From Liberibacter brunswickensis (GTDB lineage: Bacteria; Pseudomonadota; Alphaproteobacteria; Rhizobiales; Rhizobiaceae), in NCBI RefSeq assembly GCF_036858155.1, contig NZ_JAAEJX010000008.1:8241-72240 (forward strand): a stretch of 64,000 nt of DNA, given 5' to 3'. Below the pieces are notes generated by a model. That model was not told the origin of the DNA, searched no databases, and saw only the letters and a program-made list of their open reading frames with translations. The position numbers and the translations under genes are program-made. The stretch's first letter is position 1; each line of letters opens with the position of its first letter. Positions 16,668 to 26,259 of this stretch are shown here, in pieces.

Positions 16668-17999
16668 TCACTGCGGATTATCAAAACTAAAAAGCTCACT
16701 CTGTTCGTCATAAGAAAAAAGTTCTGCATATCTTCCCCAAGATACGACAGTATCAATGGTTTCTTTTGCATATTCTTCAGACATATAATCCTCAAGTTCA
16801 TTTCTAAATCGTGCAGCAGGCGCACTATGCAATCTACGTTCATCAAGAACACGTCTAATAAGATTGACCAATGGAACATACTTTAAAAGATGTTTTGCAA
16901 AAAGTATTTTACGAGAGTCTGTATCAAGATTCGCAAATCTTCTTCCTGCTTCTGTTAGTGTAATATCACCTTCATTTAGATTAACTAACTGTAATAATTG
17001 AAGAGATTCTCCAATATGAAAAAGCCTATCTGCTTCGAGTTGAAAACTATTTGCTAGATCTGGAAGATCAGCTTTACCATTATATGGAGGAGCTATAATA
17101 GCTTCAATAAGCCCCGACAACAAATTTATTGAGACATGTCTCAAAAACATTCCTATTCCTGATCCTGGAGCATTTTCCAGAGGATTAAAACGTTTTTCTT
17201 CCTTTTTTGTCATAAGAGCATATATTTTTTCAACAATTTGACGAAATTCAGGAGAAAGACGATTACGTGGATGCGGAATATTAATCAAAACTTCTTCTGC
17301 TATTCGACCAGGATTAGAAGAAAAAACTAAAACACGATCACACATCAATACAGCTTCTTCTATATTATGAGTGACCATCAACATAGATTTAATAGGAAGT
17401 CGACCTTCAATCCAAAGATCTATAAGATCAGTACGTAAATTTTCTGCAGTCAAAACATCTAAAGCAGAAAATGGTTCATCCATTAATAGCAAACTAGGAA
17501 AAACAACTAACGCACGTGCAAAACCAACACGTTGACGCATACCACCTGAAATTTCTGTTATATTCGCAGATTCAAAACCATCCAATCCAATTAAATCTAT
17601 TGCTGATAATACTCTTTTACGTCTTTCTTCTCTATCTATTCCTCTTGCTTTTAAACCCAATTCAACATTTTCTAATACCGTCAACCATGGGAACAATGCA
17701 AATGATTGAAATACTAAACTAATATCTTTTGAAGGAGATGTTATTTTTTTCCCTTTAAAGATAACTTGACCTGAAGATGGGGAAACTAAGCCTGCAATGA
17801 TACGTAACAAAGTCGATTTTCCAGAACCAGAACGACCTAGTAATCCGACAATTTCACCCGTAGAAACATTAAAATTAACTTTATCCAATACGAGATGATT
17901 ACCCGACATTTTTTTAAGAAAAAAGCTTTGGCAAATATTTTGGATTTCTAAAAGACAATCAGTCTTAGTAGTAATATTCACTACCATATTCAACTCCAA
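16668..17999 (-). CDS. NitT/TauT-type ABC transporter ATPase with AAA-associated C-terminal domain
   Basis: A 443-residue protein. Residues about 16-245 form an ABC ATPase: Walker A GRSGSGKST (55-63), signature SGGMRQR (151-157), Walker B LLMDE (171-175, Glu175) and switch histidine in MLMVTHNIEE. Residues about 290-430 match the AAA-associated domain found on a subset of nitrate/sulfonate/bicarbonate-type ATPases. It follows the permease gene with a 9-nt gap, so the two are one operon. No periplasmic binding protein gene is adjacent. The substrate is not inferable from the sequence. Confidence 0.88.
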   Translation of the reverse strand: MELNMVVNITTKTDCLLEIQNICQSFFLKKMSGNHLVLDKVNFNVSTGEIVGLLGRSGSGKSTLLRIIAGLVSPSSGQVIFKGKKITSPSKDISLVFQSFALFPWLTVLENVELGLKARGIDREERRKRVLSAIDLIGLDGFESANITEISGGMRQRVGFARALVVFPSLLLMDEPFSALDVLTAENLRTDLIDLWIEGRLPIKSMLMVTHNIEEAVLMCDRVLVFSSNPGRIAEEVLINIPHPRNRLSPEFRQIVEKIYALMTKKEEKRFNPLENAPGSGIGMFLRHVSINLLSGLIEAIIAPPYNGKADLPDLANSFQLEADRLFHIGESLQLLQLVNLNEGDITLTEAGRRFANLDTDSRKILFAKHLLKYVPLVNLIRRVLDERRLHSAPAARFRNELEDYMSEEYAKETIDTVVSWGRYAELFSYDEQSELFSFDNPQ

Positions 18000-18008
18000 A
18001 CATAAATA

Positions 18009-19799
18009 TTAATTATTACGCATGTGACGTGTTCCATATAGACAGAGGGGATGCCATAAAAAACGATTCAGTGCTAAAACAAAGAAACACATTACTAATA
18101 CACCAAGAGATACTTCTGGAAAGCTTCCTTTTTCTGTAGCTTCTGCAATATAGGCACCTAAACCTATTGTTCTAAGATGTATATCACCCCAACTAGCCAC
18201 TTCAGCAACAATACTAGCATTCCATGCACCTCCACATGCTGTAATAGCCCCAGTAATATAATAAGGGAAAATTCCTGGAATAATAACATATCTCCACCAA
18301 CGCCAACCAGTAATATGAAAACTTCTTACTACTTCTTTAAAATCATTTGGAAAAACACTGGCTCCAGCAATAACATTAAATAGAATATACCACTGAGTCC
18401 CAAATATCATCAAAAGAGATAACCATATATCAGGATTGAGATGATAATAAAAGACAAAAGAAACCACTAGAGGGAAAAAAACATTAGCAGGGAATGCAGC
18501 TAAAAATTGAGCGAATGGTTGTATTTTACTAGCAATATTAGGACGAAAACCAATCCATATACCAATAGGAACCCAAATAATAGTAGCGATAAAAATTAAA
18601 ATAAGCACGCGTGACATTGTAATACAGCCAAGCCAGAATACATGCATGAAATCATGATAAGTAAAATGATCCGATATATAACCAATAGATTTCCAAGCTA
18701 TTCCAATAGCAATACTACACACCATTAAAAACCACAAAACATCCATTATGGATGATATTCTCTTGTTGTAATAAATATGGAAACAATCTTCTGGAATATG
18801 GAATTGTATTTTTTTAAATATACGAAATATTTTTTTAATATTATTAGATAACGGCAAACAAACATTCCAAGAACTATATCCTATAAAACGCAAAAAATTT
18901 GTTTTACGAAATAAATGCAATACCCAAGAATCGGAAGAATATCTTGCTGTAGTTTTTTCAAGGATAAATTTATTTGACCAAGCAATCATAGGACGAAAAA
19001 ACAACTGATCATATAAAAAAATAACCCCTAACATTGTTAGCATTGCATATAAAACAGCTAATAAATTTCGCTCTTTAATTGCTAATGATATGTAAGAACC
19101 AATACCTGGGAGAGGAATAATTGTATCTCCAACTACAATCATTTCAGAAGCCACTACAAAAAACCATCCCCCAGACATTGACATCATCATGTTCCAGACT
19201 AACCCTGGAATGCTAAAGGGCACCTCTAAATGCCAAAAATTTTGCCAACCAGAAAGCCTAAAGCTATTAGCTACTTCTTTTAAATCTTTTGGAATATTAC
19301 AAAGAGATTGATACATACTAAAAGTCATATTCCATACTTGACTAGTAAAAATAGCAAAAATAGCTGCTAATTCAGCACCTATAACTCTTCCAGGATATAA
19401 ATTCATAAAATAAACAACCGTAAATGTTAAGAATCCAAGGATAGGAACAGATTGCATAACATCTAAAATAGGAATAAGAATCATTCCTAATCTACGATTC
19501 TTAGCTGCAAGAGTAGCATAAATAAAAGTGAATAACAGAGAGATAACTATAGCAATTAGCATACGCAAAGTCGTACGTAATGCATATTTTGGCAAAACAT
19601 TTACATCAAGAGTAATAGGAATAATATCTACAATATCACTCGATACTGTTGTTTCCTGTATACCATGGAATAGAATAACGATTATCCCAACAACCAATAT
19701 AAACGCTAAAACATCAAAAATATTAGGGAAAGTCTTTTTAGACACAAAAAGTGGCAATATATTGTATATAAAAATTGTTCTTCTCCCTAATTTATTCAA
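18009..19799 (-). CDS. ABC transporter permease, two fused BPD_transp_1 halves
   Basis: A 596-residue membrane protein made of two permease halves in tandem. Each half carries an EAA-type coupling motif for the ATPase: EVANSFRLSGWQNFW in the first half and EVVRSFHITGWRWWRYVIIP in the second. About ten to twelve hydrophobic segments are visible, with a polar linker near residues 310-350. It is the NitT/TauT class of permease; fusion of the two halves removes the need for a homodimer. It forms an operon with the ATPase gene downstream. The substrate is unknown: taurine, nitrate, bicarbonate and thiamine-precursor types all share this architecture. Confidence 0.85.
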   Translation of the reverse strand: MNKLGRRTIFIYNILPLFVSKKTFPNIFDVLAFILVVGIIVILFHGIQETTVSSDIVDIIPITLDVNVLPKYALRTTLRMLIAIVISLLFTFIYATLAAKNRRLGMILIPILDVMQSVPILGFLTFTVVYFMNLYPGRVIGAELAAIFAIFTSQVWNMTFSMYQSLCNIPKDLKEVANSFRLSGWQNFWHLEVPFSIPGLVWNMMMSMSGGWFFVVASEMIVVGDTIIPLPGIGSYISLAIKERNLLAVLYAMLTMLGVIFLYDQLFFRPMIAWSNKFILEKTTARYSSDSWVLHLFRKTNFLRFIGYSSWNVCLPLSNNIKKIFRIFKKIQFHIPEDCFHIYYNKRISSIMDVLWFLMVCSIAIGIAWKSIGYISDHFTYHDFMHVFWLGCITMSRVLILIFIATIIWVPIGIWIGFRPNIASKIQPFAQFLAAFPANVFFPLVVSFVFYYHLNPDIWLSLLMIFGTQWYILFNVIAGASVFPNDFKEVVRSFHITGWRWWRYVIIPGIFPYYITGAITACGGAWNASIVAEVASWGDIHLRTIGLGAYIAEATEKGSFPEVSLGVLVMCFFVLALNRFLWHPLCLYGTRHMRNN

Positions 19800-19979
19800 T
19801 TATATTACTCAAATATGGTTATAATAAATAATTCACGACCAATATATTTATCTAGCAAGAAAATAAAATTTTATTATTTAATATAAAAATAAAAAACATC
19901 AAATAGAAGCGATACGATTATAGAAATCATTAACTTATGTTTCACAGAACAAATTAATAAAATTGAAAAAATTATAAAG

Positions 19980-20010
19980 GAAAACCGGACTTTTTATAAA
20001 GCCCGGTCTA
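19980..20010 (-). terminator. Rho-independent terminator of the outer-membrane protein gene
   Basis: Read on the minus strand: ACCGGGCTTT, loop ATAA, AAAGTCCGGT (one G:U pair), then TTTT. It ends the transcript of the beta-barrel gene that stops at 20033. Confidence 0.85.
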
Positions 20011-20032
20011 AATAATGCAATAAATAGCAATA

Positions 20033-20671
20033 TTAGAATTTCATTCCTACACCAGCAGAGAACATATTCTGAACATGATTAACTTCTTTGAAATATTCAG
20101 TTAAACGATATTCTATACGACCAGTGATATTATCAGCTAATATAGCCTCAACACCAACACCAGCTGTTCCACCTAAAGGATAGCTAGCATTATTTCCTGC
20201 TAATTTTCTAACAACGTCTATACCAGCAGTACCATATAACAATACGGAATCTACTACTTCATATCCTCCGCGAGCACGCAACGATCCGGATACGCCATTC
20301 AAGGTATATGGACGAGCATCAGCTGCGTCTTTAGTTTCAGACTCTACACTAAAAACGTAGCGAACATCTCCTTCAACACCATAAACTATACCATAATCCT
20401 GCATATTATATCCAGCATAAACAGCACCTCCTAAACGGTTTTGATCATGATTTGCTTTTGAAAAATCTGTGTTATATAACGCACTTAAACCTGCATATGG
20501 ACCAACAAAGCTCTGATAAGTAACATATCTATTAGTATAAGCAGTTGGAACTTTCCCACGAGAAGCACTATTATGATGACGATTATATACTACAGCATCA
20601 GCAGCATTAACTGAACAGAACGAGGCAAGTGTAATACTAGAAACACCAACAGCTAAAAGGAATTTTTGCAT
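20033..20671 (-). CDS. outer-membrane beta-barrel protein (Omp25/31-like)
   Basis: A 212-residue protein with a clear Sec signal peptide (MQKFLLAVGVSSITLASFCSV, cleavage near Ala-Asp at 24-25) and a barrel body: FVGPYAGLSALY, GGAVYAGYNMQDY, GSLRARGGYE and a C-terminal GVGMKF ending in Phe, the outer-membrane insertion signal. This matches the small Omp25/31 or porin-like family of Rhizobiales, which is abundant on the surface. ATG at 20671 is preceded by GGAGA; a longer frame reading MTCRVYRF lacks signal-peptide logic. Codon use here is less AT-biased than the neighbours, consistent with high expression. It has its own promoter candidate and terminator. Confidence 0.88.
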   Translation of the reverse strand: MQKFLLAVGVSSITLASFCSVNAADAVVYNRHHNSASRGKVPTAYTNRYVTYQSFVGPYAGLSALYNTDFSKANHDQNRLGGAVYAGYNMQDYGIVYGVEGDVRYVFSVESETKDAADARPYTLNGVSGSLRARGGYEVVDSVLLYGTAGIDVVRKLAGNNASYPLGGTAGVGVEAILADNITGRIEYRLTEYFKEVNHVQNMFSAGVGMKF

Positions 20672-20751
20672 TATATTTTCTCCATGATTAAAAAAGCACA
20701 TCTTCGAAATAAAGCGATATACCCTACAAGTCACAAGGACCCAAGACCGTC

Positions 20752-20781
20752 ATAGCTCCCATAATTATCTCCAATCGTCAA
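20752..20781 (-). promoter_or_regulatory. candidate sigma-70 promoter of the outer-membrane protein gene
   Basis: On the minus strand TTGACG, an 18-nt spacer and AGCTAT, about 80 nt before the ATG. The -35 is strong; the -10 is weak. Confidence 0.35.
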
Positions 20782-21292
20782 GAACAAAAGGCAAATACAC
20801 GATGAAAACTATGAATAAATTATGCATCAAAAACTAATATAATAAACAGGTAAACTATTTATTTATATAATTTTCCGAATGTAAAAAATAATAGTTGCAA
20901 AAAAGCAACATATATCTCTTAACTTCAAGAAAACCGCCTTTGACGTATAAACTTTCATAATAACTCAAATACACTATCACTCGATCATCATTATTTAGTT
21001 CATAATGTACATATCACTTCATATTCATTATAAAATAAACATTAATGAAATGTTGTAAAAATGTAAATCCCAAAAATATAACTAATATTAACCAATAGTA
21101 TCTTCATCTTAATATAATGATACATGATAACAAGAAAACTTGATATTTTATTATTATTGTAAAAATATATATAAGGGTAATAGTATATATTAAAACGAAT
21201 ATTGATTCTTAAATTTTATATTAGATGAGAATATTTGTTCTACTTTTAAATAAAAAATATATCTTATTAAAAATATCGATAAAAAATAAAAT
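20782..21292. other. long spacer between divergent outer-membrane protein gene and uvrC
   Basis: About 500 bp with no credible coding frame or RNA gene. A/T runs dominate. It must contain the uvrC promoter, which I cannot place. Confidence 0.5.
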
Positions 21293-23161
21293 ATGAATAT
21301 TATACAGACACTTAGCAAAGAAATGCCAGAATGCCCAGGAATCTATCAAATGTTAGATGCTACTGGAAAGGTTTTATATATAGGCAAGGCTTATAATCTT
21401 AAAAAACGTATTAAAAATTATATGCAATTGAAAAATCATACGCGAAGAATCATGCATATGATTAGTCAAATACAAAATATACAATTTACTATTACTAAAA
21501 CAGAATCCGAAGCACTTCTTCTAGAAGCAATAATGATCAAACGCTTGAAACCTCGTTTTAATATATTATTACGCGATGATAAATCTTTTCCTTATATTCT
21601 CATAACAGACGAACATAAAATACCAGCACTGTATAAACACAGAGGTGCTCCAGTATTAAAAGGTAGTTATTTTGGTCCATTTGCATCTGTAGAAGCCGTA
21701 GATAAAACAATCAGTGCCCTTCAGCGTTCTTTTTTTCTTCGCAATTGTTCAGATAGCGTATTTGGATGCAGATCAAGACCTTGTCTTCTTTTTCAAATTA
21801 AACGCTGTTCTGGACCATGTACTGGAGAAATAAGTTCAGAAGAATATATGGAATTAGTCCATAAAACGAAGGAATTTCTTTCTGGTCGTAATAATAATAT
21901 AAAAGAAGAAATCTCGTTTCAGATGAATCAGGCCTCACTAAAAGAAGACTATGAAACTGCAATTTTACATCGTGATAGGCTAGTAGCACTTTCAAATATC
22001 CAAAATCATAGAGATTTAAATTGTAATACGACGATGGATTATTTCTCAATTTATCATGATAGAAACATTGCTTGTATACAAGCTTTCTTTTTTCGCTTTG
22101 GACAAAATAGAGGAACCTGTACTTTCTTTTTAAAAACAGATTCCGAATCAACCAATTCACAGATTTTGAGTCATTTTCTTAGACAATTTTATGAAGACAA
22201 GCCTTGCCCAGAAAATATTTTGTTATCAGAGGAAGCAGATGAAATAACATTACTTGAAATATCTTTGTCTAAAAAATATGGATATAAAATCAAAATTACG
22301 ATTCCCAAACAAGGCGAAAAAAGAAAAATAATTGAGCAATCCCTCATAAACGCGCGCAAATCTCATTCACAAAAACTTAATGAAGAGATATCTACTCAAA
22401 TAGCCATGAAAGATTTTGCAAAAAAATTTTCATTACCATGTATTCCTAAAAGAATTGAAATATATGACAATTCTCATGTTATGGGTTATAGTGCTGTTGG
22501 ATGTATGGTTGTGGCTGGAGAAAATGGATTTGTACAAAATCAATACCAGAAATTCATTTTTAATCAAGAAGATATAAAGACACAAGATGATTGTGCTATG
22601 ATTCGTGTGGTATTAGAAAGGAGATTCTCCTCTTTAATTAAGAATAAAGAAAATTTAACTTTTAAATATAAAGAATGCGAATATTCCTTTCCTTCTTGGC
22701 CTGATGTAGTTATCCTTGATGGAGGGAAAGGACAGTTATCTGCAGCTAATAGCGTATTTAAAAAATTAAATATTGAAAATCGTATAAAGGTTATCAGCAT
22801 TGCTAAAGGGAAAAACAGAAATGCTGGGATGGAAAAGTTTTTTGTAGAAAATGGAAGGGAACTTATGTTGCACATGCGTGATCCTGTTCTTTATTTTATT
22901 CAACGACTTCGTGATGAAGCACATCGTTTCGCTGTTACTGCCCATAGAAAACGTCGTAAAAAAGCTACTTATAATCCACTTGACGAAATTAATGGTATAG
23001 GATCTTTGCGTAAACGTTTACTGCTGCAATCGTTTGGAACGGTTAAAATGATATCTAGATCTTCCCCTGAAGTACTTGCATCAATAAAAGGAATTTCAAA
23101 AAAAATAGCTTATAAAATTTATAATCATTTCCATAAAAATACTCCGTATAAATCAACGTGA
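21293..23161 (+). CDS. uvrC: excinuclease ABC subunit C
   Basis: Makes both incisions in nucleotide-excision repair after UvrA/UvrB have marked the lesion. Domains in order: GIY-YIG nuclease (GIYQMLDATGKVLYIG, residues 16-31, to about 90), cysteine-bearing linker (CSDSVFGCRSRPCLLF, near 150-165), UVR motif (about 200-235), RNase H-like nuclease domain (EIYDNSHVMGYSAVGCMVV and VILDGGKGQLSAA, with the catalytic aspartates), and tandem helix-hairpin-helix at the C-terminus (IKGISKKIAYKIYNHF). 622 residues, full length. pgsA follows after 69 nt. Confidence 0.96.
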   Translation: MNIIQTLSKEMPECPGIYQMLDATGKVLYIGKAYNLKKRIKNYMQLKNHTRRIMHMISQIQNIQFTITKTESEALLLEAIMIKRLKPRFNILLRDDKSFPYILITDEHKIPALYKHRGAPVLKGSYFGPFASVEAVDKTISALQRSFFLRNCSDSVFGCRSRPCLLFQIKRCSGPCTGEISSEEYMELVHKTKEFLSGRNNNIKEEISFQMNQASLKEDYETAILHRDRLVALSNIQNHRDLNCNTTMDYFSIYHDRNIACIQAFFFRFGQNRGTCTFFLKTDSESTNSQILSHFLRQFYEDKPCPENILLSEEADEITLLEISLSKKYGYKIKITIPKQGEKRKIIEQSLINARKSHSQKLNEEISTQIAMKDFAKKFSLPCIPKRIEIYDNSHVMGYSAVGCMVVAGENGFVQNQYQKFIFNQEDIKTQDDCAMIRVVLERRFSSLIKNKENLTFKYKECEYSFPSWPDVVILDGGKGQLSAANSVFKKLNIENRIKVISIAKGKNRNAGMEKFFVENGRELMLHMRDPVLYFIQRLRDEAHRFAVTAHRKRRKKATYNPLDEINGIGSLRKRLLLQSFGTVKMISRSSPEVLASIKGISKKIAYKIYNHFHKNTPYKST

Positions 23162-23230
23162 TATACATAAAGTATTTCCTATCCGATGTCCTTCTTCAGA
23201 ACCTTTAAAATGATTACTTAAGATAAATAA

Positions 23231-23824
23231 ATGGCTAAACGTTCTTATAATATCCCTAACATGTTGACATATGGCCGTATTTTAGTCGTGCCACTCATAG
23301 TATTGTGTTTTTTTGTTCAAGAAATAGGAATCTTTGCGATCCCAAATCTTATGCGATGGACAGCTTTATCTTTATTTACCATTGCTTCAATTACAGATTT
23401 TTTTGACGGATATCTTGCAAGAATATGGAATCAAACTTCCAATATAGGTCGCATGCTTGATCCTATAGCTGATAAGCTACTCATATCATCAGTTCTACTT
23501 TTAATGACGGCAGATGGTACAATTAACCGTTACTCAATATGGGCAGCTATAACAATATTATGTCGCGAAATTCTAGTATCTGGATTACGAGAGTATCTTG
23601 CAGAACTCAAAGTTAGCGTTCCCGTTACACGAATTGCAAGATTTAAGACAGCCATTCAAATGATATCTATTGGATTTTTATTAGCAGGACCTTCTTGTAA
23701 AGATTTTATACCTTACGTTACCGAAACTGGAATTATCTTACTTTGGATTTCAGCTCTTATGACTATTTATAGTGGCCATGATTATTTTCGAGTAGGAATC
23801 AAACATATTGATTATGAAGATTAA
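23231..23824 (+). CDS. pgsA: CDP-diacylglycerol-glycerol-3-phosphate 3-phosphatidyltransferase
   Basis: Membrane enzyme that commits CDP-diacylglycerol to phosphatidylglycerol. The CDP-alcohol phosphotransferase signature is intact at residues 56-81 (D56, D59, G60, A63, R64, G73, D77, D81). 197 residues with about five membrane helices. It lies behind uvrC as in other Rhizobiales, where I recall moaD-moaE following; here the next gene is an unrelated helicase on the other strand. Confidence 0.95.
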   Translation: MAKRSYNIPNMLTYGRILVVPLIVLCFFVQEIGIFAIPNLMRWTALSLFTIASITDFFDGYLARIWNQTSNIGRMLDPIADKLLISSVLLLMTADGTINRYSIWAAITILCREILVSGLREYLAELKVSVPVTRIARFKTAIQMISIGFLLAGPSCKDFIPYVTETGIILLWISALMTIYSGHDYFRVGIKHIDYED

Positions 23825-23944
23825 AAATATCACTATTAATTACAGAACCACTATAATAAATATTGCGAAATAATATAATCCTTAATAAAGAATATCTTTA
23901 TCATATTAAATTAAGAAAATTTAAAATAACTTTAGATCTAGTTC

Positions 23945-25657
23945 TTAGCCTTTAAACTTCTTAAACCTCTTATTTTTCGTACTATCTTGTAAATTTCTAG
24001 ATGTAAAACTAGAAAATCTATTGTTTTTAAAATCTGGTTTTTCACCATCCAAATATTTTAATTGAATACCCCTATCTAATTTTACAGAACGGCGTAAAAG
24101 ATCCGCACTATCCGCAGCAACTTCAACAAAAGTCTGATCTGGTTGAACACGAATAGCCCCTATACTATGGCGATTAATACCACTACTACGACATAACATA
24201 GGTATTAACCACCTAGCTTCTGCCTTTTGTTTACTTCCCACAGACAAAGAAAACCATGCAGAGTTTTTAAAGTTATCCCTGGAACTTCTTCCAAATTTTG
24301 AATTTCTAGAATCATCTCTAAAACGATCTTTACCAGAACTTAAAGAAACAGATCTTATCTCTTCTGGAACACAAAGAGCCGCACGATGAATACGCAAAAA
24401 ACCAGCTGCTATAGTTTCAGAATCGTGTTTCTCCAATAAAATACTGACCATCTTTTTTTCATCACCTTTAATAGGATCTGACAGTAATGGACTATGAATA
24501 ATTCTTTGATAATCACGCTCCACTATTGCCTCCACTGAAGGTGTCTGCCCCCAAACAACAGAAACATTAGCTTCTTTAAACAAACGTTCAGCGCGACGTT
24601 GCATATTTTGAGGAACAACGAAGATACTAATTCCTTTTCGCCCAGCTCGACCTGTACGACCACTTCTATGAAGTAGATTATCAGCGTTAGAGGATAATTC
24701 AGCGTGAATCACTAGCTCAAGATCTGGTAAATCGATACCACGAGCAGCAACATCTGTCGCTATACATACACGAGCCCTTCCATCACGCATTACCTGAAGA
24801 GCATTAGTACGCTCTTGTTGGCTTAATTCTCCAGACAAGGCAACAACTTGGAACAAGTGATCTGCCAATACCTTGGTGAAACGCGATACAGATGCACGAG
24901 TAGAACAAAATACTATTGCATTTTTTGCATCATGATACCTCAATATATTAACAATAGCATTATCACGATCACTAGACGCTACCAAAACAGCACGATAATC
25001 TATATCACTATGTTGTTGGTTATCAGAGACTATATTAACACGTACAGCATCTTTTTGATAGTTCTTCGCTAATACCGTGATAGCAGGAGAAATAGTAGCA
25101 GAAAACATTAACATTCGTTTTTTTTTAGGAGAAGAATCCAATATAAATCCTATATCATCACGGAATCCTAGATCAAGCATCTCATCTGCTTCGTCAAGCA
25201 CTACAGCCTTGAGACGGGACATATTCAAACCTTTACCTCGAATATGATCACATAATCTCCCTGGCGTTCCGACAACAATATGCGCTCCATTTTGCAAATC
25301 CCGACGTTCACGATGTAAGCTAACCCCACCAATACATACAGTAACAACAACTCCTGTTTTTGCATAAAGCCATTCTAATTCACGCCCTACTTGTAACGCT
25401 AATTCTCTGGTAGGAGCGATTGCAAGAGCAAGGGGAGATCCTGCCGGACCAAAACGATCATTCCCCTCAAGAAGATTTGAAGCTAAAGATAATCCAAAAG
25501 CTACAGTTTTTCCTGAACCAGTTTGAGCAGAAACTAAAATATCCCTTTCTTTTAGATCAGGATTTAAAACGGCCTCTTGAACTGATGTTAAATTATCATA
25601 ACCTCGTTCAGAAAGTGCCTCACCTATAACCTTAGGAATATTTTCAAAAATCTTCAT
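23945..25657 (-). CDS. DEAD-box RNA helicase with DbpA-type RNA-binding domain
   Basis: A 570-residue ATP-dependent RNA helicase, probably for ribosome assembly or RNA turnover. Q motif region (LTSVQEAVL), Walker A AQTGSGKT (44-51), DEAD at 155-158, SAT at 186-188 and HRSGRTGRAGRKG (motif VI) are all present. The last third carries a DbpA-type RNA-binding fold (WLIPMLCRSSGINRHSIGAI) and a basic tail. It could be DeaD/CsdA- or DbpA-like; the short names are not safely assigned. Its upstream region has a tandem duplication, listed separately. Confidence 0.9.
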   Translation of the reverse strand: MKIFENIPKVIGEALSERGYDNLTSVQEAVLNPDLKERDILVSAQTGSGKTVAFGLSLASNLLEGNDRFGPAGSPLALAIAPTRELALQVGRELEWLYAKTGVVVTVCIGGVSLHRERRDLQNGAHIVVGTPGRLCDHIRGKGLNMSRLKAVVLDEADEMLDLGFRDDIGFILDSSPKKKRMLMFSATISPAITVLAKNYQKDAVRVNIVSDNQQHSDIDYRAVLVASSDRDNAIVNILRYHDAKNAIVFCSTRASVSRFTKVLADHLFQVVALSGELSQQERTNALQVMRDGRARVCIATDVAARGIDLPDLELVIHAELSSNADNLLHRSGRTGRAGRKGISIFVVPQNMQRRAERLFKEANVSVVWGQTPSVEAIVERDYQRIIHSPLLSDPIKGDEKKMVSILLEKHDSETIAAGFLRIHRAALCVPEEIRSVSLSSGKDRFRDDSRNSKFGRSSRDNFKNSAWFSLSVGSKQKAEARWLIPMLCRSSGINRHSIGAIRVQPDQTFVEVAADSADLLRRSVKLDRGIQLKYLDGEKPDFKNNRFSSFTSRNLQDSTKNKRFKKFKG

Positions 25658-26259
25658 ATAGCAATCTTCCAGATTCTAATATCACAGCACTCTAATAATC
25701 AATTAATAAAGCAAATATAATCAATTAATAAAGCAAATAAAAATAACAGTCGTTTCAAATTTCAAAAGAATATACGAAAGAACATACTAAATACAACAAA
25801 TATTCCAGATAAATAATACTTTTGTATCATTTAAAATTAGAACCTAACTGACTATAACCGTCATAGAAAACCAAACGGTCTCACTTCAACAAAAAAAGAG
25901 AAGGGAAAAAACAACATAAGTAGTTTATTCCGATAATACAAGTCACAAGAACGATAATCCTTAAGACAATGAATTGATATAAGGCCAAGAACCTACCTAT
26001 ACCCACTCAAATTACCAAATTAAAGGAGGATTCAACAGAAATAATCTCAACATACGATAATCTGCGATAAAAAAGTCAACCACAGTGTCATTTATTATGC
26101 TTAGATATATCTCTTTTGTCAATATTATTAAAAAAATATTACACCTATTAAAAAAGACTTATTGTTCATTGCGAAGTGACCCTAAAGAACAAATCTAATT
26201 TAATAAAAATTATTTTTCATAGAAAAAATACAATTAAGAGCAATATTTATCAAAAATAA
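25658..26259. other. 600-bp spacer upstream of the helicase gene
   Basis: No gene found between the helicase start and the aminotransferase stop. Slightly less AT-rich near 25850-26050 than most spacers. It holds the 2 x 22 bp tandem repeat (25695-25738). A long 5' leader, as known for cold-regulated helicases, is possible but unproven. Confidence 0.45.
25695..25738. repeat. perfect 2 x 22 bp tandem duplication
   Basis: The 22-bp unit that begins ATAATCAATTAATAAAG occurs at 25695-25716 and again, without change, at 25717-25738. It starts 38 bp upstream of the helicase ATG. The unit contains TTGATTAT on the helicase strand. Confidence 0.85.

Noticed and set aside
18177..18383. Plus-strand frame rich in Thr/Ser/Asn inside the permease gene
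   Set aside because: Shadow of the permease gene. The low-complexity residues arise from reverse reading of hydrophobic codons.
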